Assembly: GCA_963556495.2 (NCBI GenBank)
Contig: OY747703.1
Coordinates: 59,280,296-59,344,295, forward strand
Length of the DNA stretch: 64,000 nt
Source of the DNA: Valencia hispanica
Taxonomy: Eukaryota > Chordata > Actinopteri > Cyprinodontiformes > Valenciidae
Direction: 5' to 3'
Part shown: piece by piece, positions 23,379 to 35,100 of the stretch
How positions within the stretch are numbered: the first letter of the stretch is position 1
Layout: the number at the start of each line of letters is the position of its first letter
Notes under the pieces: generated by a model
The model's database searches: none
The model's input: the letters and a program-made list of their open reading frames with translations, nothing else
Told to the model about the DNA's origin: nothing
Position numbers and translations under genes: made by a program

Positions 23379-24185
23379 AATGGAGCTAACAGGTTAGCTG
23401 AGGTTCAGGAGCAAGGCCACGCCTCAAACCCGCTTCATAAATCCTAATCAGCCTTAACTCGATTCACCCGGTACCACACGTCTGCTCTACATCTCTAATC
23501 CCACCAGGATACACATATAAACTCTGCCTGCCCTTCATCCCTCGTCTCTCGTTCGTTTTCACGCGATCAGTTCGGACTTCCGCGTGTGCTCACTTACCTC
23601 GCTCGACGTTTTGCTCCGTTGTTCCCGGCACGGGCGTTCTCACGCTCGGCGTCGATCCGTCTGAGGAGTTGCTCGGCGGACGTCCCGCAGCTCCCGGGCC
23701 ATCTCCCCGGCTTTTCGTCCGTCAACTCTCCCACCGTGTCAGGCTGTTTTCGACCCAGCGGGACTTCAATCTGCCCCAGACAGATCTGTCTTCCACGCCG
23801 TTGGCACTCGAATCTCTTACCGGCTGACCTCGCAGCCGCTCCGGACGAATTCCTTCTCACCTGTTTCCCCCTCTCCACTCCGGGATTTCCCTCGTGGGCT
23901 CGAGCCGTCACCTCGGCGCTCTCACCCCGCTGCTCCGGCCGGCCCAGCCCGGGCCCTTCCTTCTCCATCCCTCGCCGCCCGCACCGGTCTCCCGTACTTC
24001 GTTCTAGAGCCTCCCCTCGAGCTCGGCGCTCCCCAATCGCCGCTTCGGGCCTCCCTGACATGTCCGGCTGGACACTAGCAGGGCTCCAGCGCGCGCTCCG
24101 GGAAAGAGGTTTTCCCTTCAACCGCTCAGGGCCTTTAATCGAAACCTCTTTCGTGCTCAAAACGGCTCCAAAACAACACGGCTGA

Positions 24186-24955
24186 TATCGATGAAGAGCG
24201 TTTTGCTGGTATGTACGGCTTTTATTGGTATTAAATTAAACGAAGTACTGTTTTAACGGAAAGTAAGGGAGACGTCGCACTGTAGTGCTTAGCATTAATA
24301 CTTAAATGAGCATTGTTACTAGCCTCGTGAAACTGACTGACTAACGTTAACACTGTCACGCCTGTGTGAAGATGCTTAAAACATGTCGTTAGCAAATGTT
24401 CAGCAACAATCACAGACATTAGGTAGGCTTATTCTTATCGGCACGTGTAATGCAGAATATTGAACTAATTTTACTAAAACTACCGTGGAGATAGTACAGG
24501 GATGCAAAAAGCGCGCTTTTCGGCGCCTCTCGCTTTTCACGTCAATTTGGGGTGACTTGGGTCTGAGAGGGTCTGATTATAATTTCACAACGTCTTCTGA
24601 AGCCATTCCGTAGCTTAATGTGAGGGACAAAAGTCTATTTACATCATTAAATTTAAGTTTACGGAAACTCGTTTTCCCTCTTCGGCCGTCAATCATTCTC
24701 CATTCAGTATTCAAACAGCACGCGCGCCTCGTCCGGTTACAGCAGGATACACGGTAAAACTCCGTCCACTATGATATTATATGTTATATTATAATATGCT
24801 TTGAGCACATCATTCTGCACCCACAATGCGCATGCGCGCTTTGTGCGCTCTGTTTTTGAAGCATTTCATATACTCCGTATATCGACCCCCCCCCCAAAAT
24901 AATACCTTGCCACCGCCGTTTTATTTTAAAGCCTAGCTCCGCCACTGCCCCCCTT
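24186..24955. mobile_element. Probable insertion inside the DIRS-like element
   Basis: Base composition drops from GC-rich to AT-rich between 24186 and 24955, and the DIRS reading is interrupted. The right end reads, on the opposite strand, CAGTGGCGGAGCTAGG, a hAT-like terminus. No matching left end was found, so the limits are approximate. Confidence 0.35.
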
Positions 24956-25079
24956 CATTCAGTCTTCCGGCGCTTCTCCAGCGTCCGTCGGAAGGGTTCC
25001 TACTACTTTGCGGTCCAGCTCACCTTCGGCTGCAGGAGTAGTCCCAGGATTTCCAGTACACTTTACGAGACCCCGTGAT

Positions 25080-25760
25080 GGGTACGGTTTAATACTTAAC
25101 ACCTGCCTCACGTCCTTCACTCCCCCTCGGATGACTTCTTGGTCATCACCTCCACTTCTTCTCCACCTCGTTGAGGGCTTCGTGCCCTCACTGAGGCTGC
25201 TTCCGACATCGGTGTCCCTCTTCCCGACGAGAAGACGGTGGGCCCCCTTACTACTTTCGAGTTCCTGGGCATCACCCTCGACTCATCCTCCATCCAGGTT
25301 TCGCTGCTGTTTGGAGGTCCACCGTATCTCCCCGATCCGCTCTAACTTCCTCACAAATACGCGCTAAGAAACAGCTCCTATTGCTCTCGGGTCATCTTAC
25401 CTACGCCGTCCGCATCATCCCCAGGGTCGGTCCTTCGTGTCCCTTCCGTCCGCTGCCGCTAGCGTGCCATGCCTCCACAATCAGCTCGCCCTCACCGAGC
25501 CCTGTCGTACAGAGATGCGGCTCTGGCACGATTTCCTCTCTTCCTGGAACAGCTGGTCCCCGGAGTTTGATTCCCTTCAGCCCCAGTCCACCCTCCTTTC
25601 CTCTGCTCCCCACGAGCTTTACCCCATCGTAATAGCAACCCTTCTTTTGGGGACACGACCTGTCGCAGAAATCGATCCTCATTCACTCCGATAATGAAAC
25701 TGTTGTAGAAGTTATTAACAAAGAAATTCAGATCCTTAGCTCCTGCTGCAGACCTCAACG
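25080..25760 (+). pseudogene. DIRS RT and RNase H, degenerate
   Basis: In shifting frames: SDDFLVITS (RT catalytic box), FEFLGITLDS, LSGHLTYAVRIIP, CLHNQLALTEPCRTEMRLWH and [14 protein letters not shown], with RNase H remnants such as DNETVVEVINKE. The same blocks, better preserved, occur at 40744-41400. At least three frame changes and internal stops prevent a continuous product. Confidence 0.8.
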
Positions 25761-25839
25761 TGACTCCAGTCCCACAGTTTTCAGCCACCATCTTCATCTG
25801 ACGCCGCAGCTCTACAACCTCACCATCTTGCAGAACTTC

Positions 25840-26740
25840 ATCGACAGCCTCTCACCCGGTACCTGCTCTGTTTACCTGTCCGGCTGGAACGCCTTCAAGG
25901 CCTTTCACGTAATGTATGGTCTCTTTCCCTTTTACTCCTTTGTTTATCTGCCAGTTCATCTCTCACTCGCATTCAATCCAAAAAATCCACATATCCACCA
26001 CTAAATCTCATCTATCAGGAATCAGCTTCTTCATCAAGCTGGCAACAGGTAACCCCTGTCCAGCTCTCGACCATAGCCACGTTCTGATGTTTTTCGGAAA
26101 GGTCTTAAAAAGCTAGAACCTTCCGCCGCTTACCGCTCACCTCTGACCTCCTCACCCGTTGCAATCTCATGCTTCGTTCCGGTTACCTGTCCCCCTTCAT
26201 CGACCTAACTCGTCAGTCCATGCTCTTGCTCGCTTATTTCAGTTTCCCGATATGTTCTGAGTTTGCCCCTTCCTCTTCTAGACACGATCCTTCCATTCAC
26301 CCATGTCTCTCAGACATTTAAATCCTTAGTCAGGACACCCTCATTTACACCCTACGTAGAAGTAAAACAGACCAGCTCGGCACCTCCGTCCGAATTCACT
26401 TATTCCGCCTCAGCCCCAGCCTCAGCCCCTAGGAACCCGTCACCTGCTACATTCAGCCTCTATCATCTGCTAACGCCTCTCCATTCAACCCACTTCTCAT
26501 TACCGAATTCTGGTTCTGGTTCTGGTTCATCAATCACTCCCACCAGATTACTCGCCGGTCCGGTATCTCCCCTGATTTTTACTCCGGCCATTCAATCTGC
26601 AGTGGTACAGCTACCTCAGCCGCCAGGTCAGGGATATCAGACGACATCATCCAAATCTTAGGTCTGTTGTCCTCTTCAGCATACCGAACCTACATTCGTA
26701 ATCTACACAATCTGCGACGCGCTCATTCTCTTCTCTGCTA
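25840..26740 (+). pseudogene. DIRS tyrosine recombinase, degenerate
   Basis: The N-terminal core-binding part is visible as SVYLSGWNAFKAFHV. The catalytic C-terminus reads GHSICSGTATSAARSGISDD and later AYRTYIRNLH. In this family the box is normally His-x-x-Arg followed by a later His/Trp and the Tyr nucleophile. The Tyr is present, but the Arg position of the HSxR box is Cys (codon TGC). Frameshifts are also present. Confidence 0.7.
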
Positions 26741-26913
26741 ATCTCTCCAACAAGACCTTTTGGGGGTCCTGAGCACGCTCGGAAAGATGATTTCCCGAAG
26801 ACTGCACCCCCACACTGAGTCTTCCTCCGGGTCTCCAGCATTGCCTCTCCCCAGACCATTCAATTCAACATGCCTTCAATAAAATGTTAAATTCTGAACC
26901 TGTAGCGTGGTCC

Positions 26914-27868
26914 TTGCTAGTGAAATGGAGCTAACAGGTTAGCTGAGGTTCAGGAGCAAGGCCACGCCTCAAACCCGCTTCATAAATCCTAATCAGCCTT
27001 AACTCGATTCACCCGGTACCACACGTCTGCTCTACATCTCTAATCCCACCAGGATACACATATAAACTCTGCCTGCCCTTCATCCCTCGTCTCTCGTTCG
27101 TTTTCACCCCTCCCTTCCCCTCCCTCTAGGTCCAGGGTCCTGCCGACTCGCCTCTTCTTTTCAGGGTTCCTGCCGACTCGCCTCTTTTCAGGGTTCCTGC
27201 CGACTCGCCTCTTTTCAGGGTTCCTGCCGACTCGCCTCTTTTCAGGGTTCCTGCCGACTCGCCTCTTCTTTTCAGGGTTCCTGCCGACTCGCCTCTTCTT
27301 TTCAGGGTTCCTGCCGACTCGTTCTTCTTTTCAGGGTTCCTGCCGACTCGTTCTTCTTTTCAGGGTTCCTGCCGACTCGTTCTTCTTTTCAGGGTCCTGC
27401 CGACTCGCCTCTTCTTTTCAGGGTCCTGCCGACTCGCCTCTTTTCAGGGTCCTGCCGACCCTCTCCTTTCCTTCGCAGGGTCCTGCCGACCCTCTCCTTT
27501 CCTTCGCAGGGTCCTGCCGACCCTCTCCTTTCCTTCGCAGGGTCCTGCCGACCCTCGCCTTTCCTTCGCAGGGTCCTGCCGACCCTCGCCTTTAACCCTC
27601 CCCTTTTTGCGCAGCATCAATCGGGCACAGCCTCCCCGTTCTGCGCTCCAGTTTACTCCCGTACCACCTCTTCTAACGTCTCTCTCTTTTAGGTTCCGTC
27701 TGGGGGGGTCCTGAGCAGGCTCGGAAAGACGATTTCCCGAAGACTGCACCCCCACACTGAGTCTTCCTCCGGGTCTCCAGCGTTGCCTCTCCCCAGACCA
27801 TTCAATTCAACATGCCTTCAATAAAATGTTAAATTCTGAACCTGTAGCGTGGTCCTTGCTAGTGAACC
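26914..27868 (+). mobile_element. Deleted DIRS-like derivative, in tandem
   Basis: The first 185 bases are nearly identical to 23379-23562 ('atggagctaacaggttagct' through 'ctctcgttcgttttcac'). The last 165 (27702-27868) match 26746-26913. All coding parts are missing and are replaced by a minisatellite (27120-27600). It abuts the larger element directly, as if the two were inserted or recombined as one tandem unit. Confidence 0.8.
27120..27600. repeat. Minisatellite, 25-33 bp units
   Basis: About 17 units built on TCAGGGTTCCTGCCGACTCG, with two sub-types: an early 'TCGCCTCTTCTTTTCAGGG' and a late 'ACCCTCTCCTTTCCTTCGCA'. The sub-types are clustered, which suggests local expansion from two founder units. 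It fills the place of the coding region in the deleted DIRS derivative. Confidence 0.95.
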
Positions 27869-28189
27869 TGTTTACAGCCTGGTTCAAAAACCATTTTAGG
27901 TTTAATAGGCCAAGTTTACCGTCATGACAAGTCTGAGAGGGCAGATGTAAATAAAGCTTGAAATTATGAATAATAATGGGTGTGTCCTTTTGATCCCCCC
28001 CCCCAACACCTCAAGCACGGCTTGCTGTGGTATTGATTGCTCTAAAAGATGGTCCAAGAAGTCTCTGCTCCATTTTTTTCGGTAAGTAAAATTATATTGT
28101 ATTACTGCTGTGCATTTAAGATAACGCTGCTATGATCACATTTCTTCTTCACTTTACATATTGATTAATAAAACTTGTTTCAATTAAAA
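27868..28189 (+). repeat. Unnamed teleost repeat, right part
   Basis: Begins 'cctgtttacagcctggttca' directly after the DIRS composite and looks like the continuation of the repeat ending at 23378. The end is not defined; no coding sequence is seen. Confidence 0.4.
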
Positions 28190-28960
28190 TTCATATGTTG
28201 TTTTTTTTAGATAGTTTTTTAATAAACATAAACTCTTACAGGACAATTAAGATGCATCAACAGTTTGTTACAATGAGATAAGATGTGTTCACAGAAGTGA
28301 CATATATGAACGTATAAACTTGCAGACGAATGATACAAGGATGGTTTTGAGTATCAGGAGAGAAATCAAAAGGACAAAAAAAAGAAAAAAGAAACTGAAC
28401 TTATTCCCTTCCCACCCTCTTCCCTTGTATGGCTCTCAGTTTCTTTGGTTATTTATATACCTACACAGATTATGTATCTACCCATCTATATCCATTCATT
28501 TGTGTATAAATCAAGACACTACTCACAGTAAATATGTCAGTGTGGAATTTATACGAAAAGAGCTAATTTGATTGCGGTCCTGGAAGGTTCATATCACCAC
28601 CGCAATCATCCAGTTCCAGAGCAGAATAGCTAAGAGGGGGCCCAGATGTTTTCAAAGACTGCATATTTTCCTTTTACATTGTACAATATCTTTTCAGGTG
28701 TGCAGTGTTTTATTGTTGGTGAGTTTTCAGATTTCCAATTAACCAGAATACATTTTTTTACAGGTGTGCTTGCAAGTAAAATAAAGTATTTCTTATAGTA
28801 GTTCAAGTTAAGGGAGCATGAGTCCCCAAGTATCCATAGTTTTGGTTCCTGTTATATTTTAAATCCTAATATCCTTGAAGTTAATTCTATGGCACATTTC
28901 CAAAATTCTGCCATCACTTGGCAACTCCATAGCATGTGTAGGAGATCACCGTCGGTCACT
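28190..28960 (-). mobile_element. L1/Tx1-like LINE 3' fragment
   Basis: On the - strand from 28960: GDLLHMLWSCQVMAEFWKC, then an in-frame stop after LGFKI, then QEPKLWILGD and a conserved-looking tail. The LHMLWSC...FW pattern is typical of the ORF2 C-terminus of L1/Tx1-group elements in fish. The remainder down to about 28190 is 3' UTR-like and AT-rich. Confidence 0.65.
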
Positions 28961-28965
28961 TAAAT

Positions 28966-29945
28966 TCACATGGTTTTAGTGAAAGTTATGGACCGACAAG
29001 GCTTCATGCTTTTATTTGACAAAATTATTGAATCTGCATAGAAGGCAGGCTCCATACATGGTATGGTAATATCATTTAGTGGAGCAACAAATGCCTTTCC
29101 CATCAAAAATTTACAGTGCACCTCTCCAGATTTATTGTGGAGTAAAAGGTAGGTAACAATATAATAACCGGTCTCACTGGCATCTGAGAAGTGATGTAAT
29201 CGAGCATCCACAACTTCTCCAATGTTGTAAGGTTTTAAACATCTTTCAGCCCTAAACTTCTCCTACTGATGCAATCCCCCTGACAAAGTTGTCCAGAAAA
29301 TATAATCCCAGTCTACCAATCTTCTGCATAAATCTTGCCTTTTTTTGGCAGGCAGTACAACTGGTGCCAAAGATCTTAAAGGATCATATATAGAGCTGAT
29401 GATAGATATAATACCTCTCCTTGTGAGAGGTTTGTCTTTAATTATGATCCCAAATTTTAAAATATCTGACTGGATACACCATTGTATGCCTAATGATCTA
29501 TTGGCAATGTGCCACTGTCCAAGTCGAGATCTTTCACCTGTTTCTTCTTGAGGTATAGCAGACAGCACATGTCGCATGTTACTGCACCACCTGCTGGACA
29601 CAAAGCAGTACAATCTTTATAGAGTTGTATTGCCTCCTTTTCTGTTGCAACTGATACCAAAGTCATCAACATAAAAATGATGGAAAACTGTATCAACAGC
29701 CGGTGAACTGAACTGGTTTATGTTGTCTTTTCCACATTTTCTTAAAGCAAAACATGTACAGCCTTGTGATGACGTGGCCTCAAACAAATGTGCAGTCATT
29801 CTATATTCTATCAACTCTTTATTTAAGGTCTCAATTTGGTCACAACAGAAACCTCAATAGGTCACGAAGTACTTGGTGCTTTAACCTGATGAAACATAGC
29901 CATGATATCAGCCATAAGCACAATGGTGCCATGTTTGAATTTATT
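28966..29945 (-). pseudogene. BEL/Pao LTR retrotransposon pol fragment
   Basis: Reading leftwards in several frames: the RT domain A block (VLMADIMAMFHQVK), then FHHFYVDDFGIS with the catalytic YVDD, the connecting block IQWCIQSD...KDKPLTRRGIISIISSIYDP, and RNase H (LHHFSDASETGYYIVTYLLL, later PLNDITIP). The order and spacing are those of Pao-type pol. There is no LTR, gag, protease or integrase nearby, and frameshifts and stops separate the blocks. It is an old, partial copy of a retroelement. Confidence 0.85.
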
Positions 29946-30266
29946 CTTTTTACCCACATGCAGAACACCACAAGCTAAACCAGGAGAGTGATTTAAAAGG
30001 TTTATTGACAAAGTGAAGAATGACACTTTGGGAAAAACCGGGAATTTAATCTGGATATGGCTGGAGAATACTGCAGAGAGAAGTCAGGGAGGAACACTAG
30101 GAGTCCGGGATGATTGCAAGAGCTTCCTGCTGAATTGCTAGTGTTGAGAAGTAGATGTAATCCAGGAGCGATGAGTAAATTCAGAGGGTGGACAGGCAGA
30201 GAACGGCAATGAGACACGGAGGAGGTAGGCGTCTGAAGGCAGCCAGACATGGAAGGAACACCAGGG
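29946..30266. other. No feature recognised
   Basis: Short non-coding stretch between BEL/Pao and LINE fragments. Confidence 0.4.
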
Positions 30267-30870
30267 CTACTGAAAGCCGGAACACAGGTGAGAGAGGAAG
30301 CTGGCTGAAGAAAAACCCAAACGGCGAAGACACTCCGGCGTCGAGGTTCTTTTAAAGCAGTTCAGAGTTTCCGCAGCTCTACAGTCGTCAGGAAGTTTGT
30401 TCCAGATAAGAGGAGCATAGAACCTGAAAGCTGCTTCTCCATGTTTGGTTCTCAGTCTAGGGAGGTTTAGTAGGCTAGAGTTGGTGGACCTGAGTGGTCT
30501 TGGTGGTTGGTACCGTGACAACAGGTCTTCAACATATTTTGGTGCTAAGCCATTCAATGATTTATAAACCAGTAAGAGTATCTAGAAGTCTATTCTCTGA
30601 GCTACAGGGAGCCAGTGTAAGGACTTTAGAACTGGGGTGATGTGCTCTACTTTCCTGGTTCTAGTGAGGAACACGAGCAGCAGCGTTCTGGATCAGCTGC
30701 AGCTGTCTGATTGACTTTTTAGGCAGACCTGTGAAGACGCTGTTGCAGTAATCAATCTGACTAAAGATGAACACATGGATGAGTTTTTCTAGGTCCTGTT
30801 GCGACATCAGTCGTTTAATCCTAGAAATGTGCTTCAGGTGATAGAAGGCTGACCTTGTTATTGCCTTTAT
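30267..30870 (-). mobile_element. LINE ORF2 C-terminal fragment (L2/CR1 group)
   Basis: The 96-codon frame 30267-30557 reads MNGLAPKYVEDLLSRYQP, LPRLRTKHGEAAFRFYAPLI and WNKLPDDCRAAETLNCFKR, the conserved C-terminus of CR1/L2 ORF2. To the right the sequence continues upstream in ORF2 with frame breaks, ending with 'ttgttattgcctt' near 30860. The same family occurs on the + strand at 39410-39845. Confidence 0.75.
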
Positions 30871-31539
30871 GTTTTAAAACGAAAACAATCTTTTGCTTTC
30901 ACAAAAAAATTGTATTATTGCTTGTGATTAAGACAGAAAAATTATGTGAAAAGTTAATGTTTAAAAAAATGAACAGAAAGGTGAGCAAAAACCATGGTGT
31001 TGTCAGGTAAATAACACGTGACCACACCCCCATGCAATCAACTAAGGTGCAGGAACGTCTGATCACGTGTGCCACCATAGTAAATAAAATAAAAAACTCA
31101 CTTTGGCACTTACATTGAAGCTTATGTACTCTTTAAATCTATCTCGAGAACCATTTTTTCTATATTTCTAAGATGTGGCAGCTCAAGTAAAACTTCACCA
31201 AAGCTTTTCAGAAGACTCAAGAAGCTTTGGGAATGTTTTCAATAATTTCAGACATAAAACGCCCCCTAAGACTTTATGTTACACATCAAGAACCAGTTGT
31301 GTTGGACCCAAAGGTAGAGACGAGGTTGGAAGGATCTTGATGAATGAAGATTTTATTTTACTGAACTTGAACAGGAAATGACTGGTGACAACAATGTGTG
31401 ACTGAACAAAGTAGTGCTTTTTCTTAGCAGTTTGGGGAAGTTAACCGGTGATGAACCGCTGTGGGAGAATAGCTGATGGTTCTGAAGACTGTTGATGAGG
31501 TAATGCTTTGTTGATTGTTTTCTCCCAGACAATCGTGGC
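30871..31539. other. No gene recognised
   Basis: AT-rich non-coding stretch. The only open frame is short and has no recognisable domain. Confidence 0.4.
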
Positions 31540-31868
31540 AGATAGTCGATGCTCGTACTGAGCCAGGTTCTGGTTCTGGTTCTTGTTCTGCTGGAGGTTT
31601 CCTCTTGTTGAAGGTAAGTTTTTCTCCACTTTTGCGACATGCTTGCTCAGTATGAGGGATTGCTGTGAAGTCAATGACCCAACACAGGCGACTTTCTTCT
31701 GTTGGTCCAGGAGGAGTGAATGCTGCAAGTCAATGACTCGATGCAATCTGCTGGGTTTCGTTAGATAGAAATACATGTATGTTTGGAATGTATGTCCAAT
31801 TGGATCAAAATGACCAGTAAGTGCTTTGAGATGACATGTTGTGAATTGGCACTATCTAATTAAATCAA
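31540..31868 (+). repeat. L2-type LINE 3' UTR, diverged
   Basis: Shares 'gcttgctcagtatgagggat', 'caatctgctggg' and the 'cacttttgcgacatgcttg' region with the L2 3' UTRs elsewhere in the window, ending in an A-rich 'taattaaatcaaatc' tail. Confidence 0.65.
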
Positions 31869-32153
31869 ATCAGAAAACTGGTTGGTGAAGAGTGAACCTG
31901 TTCGATTCCCTGGCAACTGGGGAAGAGGTGTACTAAAGTGACGCCCAAATGACTCAAGACATGCCATTAGTCGGGTCCGTGGTAGCTGCAGATGGGTCTG
32001 AATCGACAGTGCTGAGGAGACAGCTTCAGTGGTGACAGATGAGGCTGAGTAGCAGGATGTGGACCGGACTGTGACTGGAACTCTGGTGGATGCTGAAGCT
32101 GTGGTTGAGGATGTCTGTGTGGAAACCTGACTGAAGATCACTGCCGGTCCTAC

Positions 32154-35100
32154 CTCTTCTCTGTTGCACCTCTCTGAACTGCTGCACTGATTGCCTTCAG
32201 GGTTGAGATGTTCTGATAATCAGGATCAATCTGAGGGAGATAGATCAAAGAAATGACAAAACAAGGAAGTTCAGCCAAGTACTGAGAGCATAGAAATAAG
32301 CACACCTCACTAAAGCCTGACATTTCTGTTTAAAATTGTATATGATATTCCAGTATTCTGAGACCCCGGGTTTTGGGTTTTTATTCTGTGTGAGCCTTAA
32401 TGATGAAAATTACAAGAACTAAAAGCTTGAAACAGTTCACTTTATATGCGATTCTATGTATGTCGTATATTTCTGAAATGGAAAAAAAATATTGACATTT
32501 TTCACAGTATTCTAATTTTCTGCACTATACTCAGTTGTGTTGCTTCTTTCCTCTGCATCAAAGCACAACAGAACATAGCAACATAATTTCCACCTCCAAA
32601 TAAATTGAGCTTCTTCTTGACAGTTTTACTACTTTGGTGCTTCTGACACTGCACAAGGGATTAAGGGGAAAGAAGCAGGAGAGGACCTCTTTTGTTGCTG
32701 CCTCAGCAAAAACCTTAGAGGATCTGGTGGGGTTATCACTGGGAGGACCAGAGTGGGATCATCCTACTGGTGTGGTGGTGTGGGGGGGTCTGACTGGCAG
32801 CCTAGGTCTTCTGGAAATTTTTATGCCAGACTGTAGGCTGGGGGGACAGAGCTGGGGCTTGGTGTGGTACTTGTGCTTAAACTACCACCATGTCGGGAAT
32901 GGCTACTCTTTCTCCTGTTAGATCTCCATACTGCAGGAATCTGCATGTTGGAAACTCTGGGTTGTTGGTAGATGATCATCACGTCTGGCCTGAGCTGTCG
33001 CTGACTGCTCTTGCTCTGGGTTCAGTTCTCCTGCAAATCTCCAGAAAATCAGTTTGCCCCCTAGTCTCTGCAGTGGGAGTTTGGGTGGTGCCGGGGTGGT
33101 GCAGGGATGATGCGGGGCAAATAGACACCAGGCACCTCAACAGAGTGACCACACCCCCAACAGAGAAGCACAGGAGAAGCAGCCTCATGGCCAAAAACAC
33201 ACAGATAGAGGTGCATGGTACCAAACACTGGTGTCTGATGATAGAACAGGTTTCCAGCAGAAGAACCAGCCAGCAACAATAAGGAAGACACCCCCTCCCA
33301 GGAGCCTTTACCTGCTTCGTCTCTGCAGCTTCACTTGGTCCAGTTTGGAAGCTGATAACTTTCTTTTTCCTGAATTAATTCAAACAACAAAGTTAGAAGT
33401 TGAATTGACTGTATCAACGAAAATGTTTGAGGAACAATATTAAAAATTGGTAATGCAAGTGATTGTAACTGGCTGACCTCGCCCACAGACACAAGGCTAG
33501 CAGAAGAATCAGTATCAGGACCACCAGAGTCAACCTGGCTGTATTCATTATTTCTACTGATGACAGGGAAACACCTAAAAAGAAATATGAAATTTAAAAG
33601 CAGATATTCAGTATCAGGTAAGTTTGTGATCATTGCATCTTAATTCCTAAATCTGACTTCAAGAGTCCCCCTATAGTGGGATTGTGACCGGCTGAGTGTC
33701 TCACCTCTGATCACAGTCAGATGAATCGTGGACCTCTGACTTCCTCTGATGTTCTGAGCTTCACAGGAATAATTTCCACTGTGTTCAGGTCTGACGTTGG
33801 TGATGATGAAGATCTGCCCTGAAGCTTTTGGAGACTCTTCATCCTCCTTGTACCAGGAGTAGCTAGCTGCTGGGTTAGCATCACTGCTGCAGGTCAGAGT
33901 CACTGAACTTCCCTCCACTATCTCACCAGAGGGACTCACTGAGACTGAGGGAAGCTGAGGAGCATCTAGCGAAGATTAAACATCAAGCTGAGGCAAGGAA
34001 GGTTTATCTGCACAGCACCCATCATACACGGGAGATTCAAGGTGTCGTACAGAAAACACAAAGGAACAGAGATTATGCAACAACTGCTTGATACACCAGG
34101 GGTCTCCAACTCCAGTCCTCAAAAGCTACTGCGCTGCAACTTTTAGAGTCATGCTTGACCCAACACACCTAAATCAAATGACTGAAACCCTCTTCAAGTT
34201 AAGCAAAGGCCTGATAATGAGCTCTAAAAGGTCTTTATCTGTGCATAGTTTAGTTTGTTCTGTAGGGCGGTTGTAGTTCAGTGGTAAATTTGTCAGCCTG
34301 CAATCCAGAAATCGTGGTTTCTATTCCGGCTTCCACCTGCTACATGTCGCTGTGTCCTTGGGCAAGACACTTCACCTACTGGTGTTCGCCAGAGGGGCCG
34401 ATGGTGAATATGACAGTCCCCAGGGCAGCTGTGGCTACAATTGTAGAGAGTGAATGAATAATGGAGTTGTAAAGCGCTTTGAGTGTCTTGAAAAGCACTA
34501 TTTAAATGCAAGTTCTTATTTGTTCTGAATAAAAACATCTATTGTGTGTTTTTACCCAACAAAACTGTAAATTCATCTTATATTCAAAATGAAATCTTTC
34601 ATATGTCTTGAATTGAAAATCGAGTTGCTGCAAAGTGCTTTGCAGGTTTCAAAGATTAAATTAGCAGCAAACAAACATCAGGAGAGCCAAGCATGGATTC
34701 AAGTTTTCATGTTGGTTCCTGTTTATTAAACTCTGAGGTTTGAATCTCCTGATTGTACATCTGGAAAGCATCTAGAAACAATCAAAGTTCCTCTTTAAGC
34801 TGCTCAGTGAACAACCGCAGCAGGATGGGATGTTAAACAGGCAGAGATGAAGGAAACATGATTAGGAATCTCTACAGTTTTACTCACATTTAACATCAAT
34901 GTGTATGTATTGAGACCACTTCCAGCCCAGCTGATTTTCAGCTTTACAGATAAACTGTCCAGAGTCAGAGGACTGGATGTAGCTGAAGACCAGATGGGAG
35001 TCTTTACTGGGAGAATTGGTGATGTCATCCTTGTACCAGGAGTAGTTAGCTGCTGGGTTGGCATCACTGCTGCAGGTCAGAGTCACTGAACTTCCCTCCA

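Larger units (their letters stand above)
23379..26913 (+). mobile_element. DIRS-like retrotransposon, degenerate
   Basis: Contents in order: a GC-rich leader, a short ORF1 start (MSGWTLAGLQRALRERGFPF at 24060), an intruding AT-rich stretch (about 24186-24955), RT with DDFLVIT and FEFLGITLDS, RNase H, and a tyrosine recombinase. Short inverted ends can be seen: AGCAAGGCCACGC near the left end against AGCAAGGACCACGC read inward from the right. DIRS elements use a tyrosine recombinase rather than a DDE integrase, which fits. Several stops and frameshifts show that it is dead. Confidence 0.8.

Noticed and set aside
23594..24160. 188-codon - strand frame and the 5' part of the overlapping + strand frame
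   Set aside because: GC-rich leader of the DIRS-like element is open in several frames. Only the part from the ATG at 24060 resembles a DIRS ORF1 start.
24890..24955. Complete hAT element inside the DIRS copy
   Set aside because: One terminus-like sequence is visible, but no matching inverted end was found, so only a probable insertion is recorded.
27444..27755. - strand 103-codon frame with repeated KERRGSAGP
   Set aside because: Produced by the 25-33 bp minisatellite; no supporting context.
31967..32114. Extra last exon of the Siglec-like gene
   Set aside because: The frame is open for 48 codons with an acceptor-like sequence, but the implied intron would be only about 38 bases, and the peptide has no recognisable tail motif.
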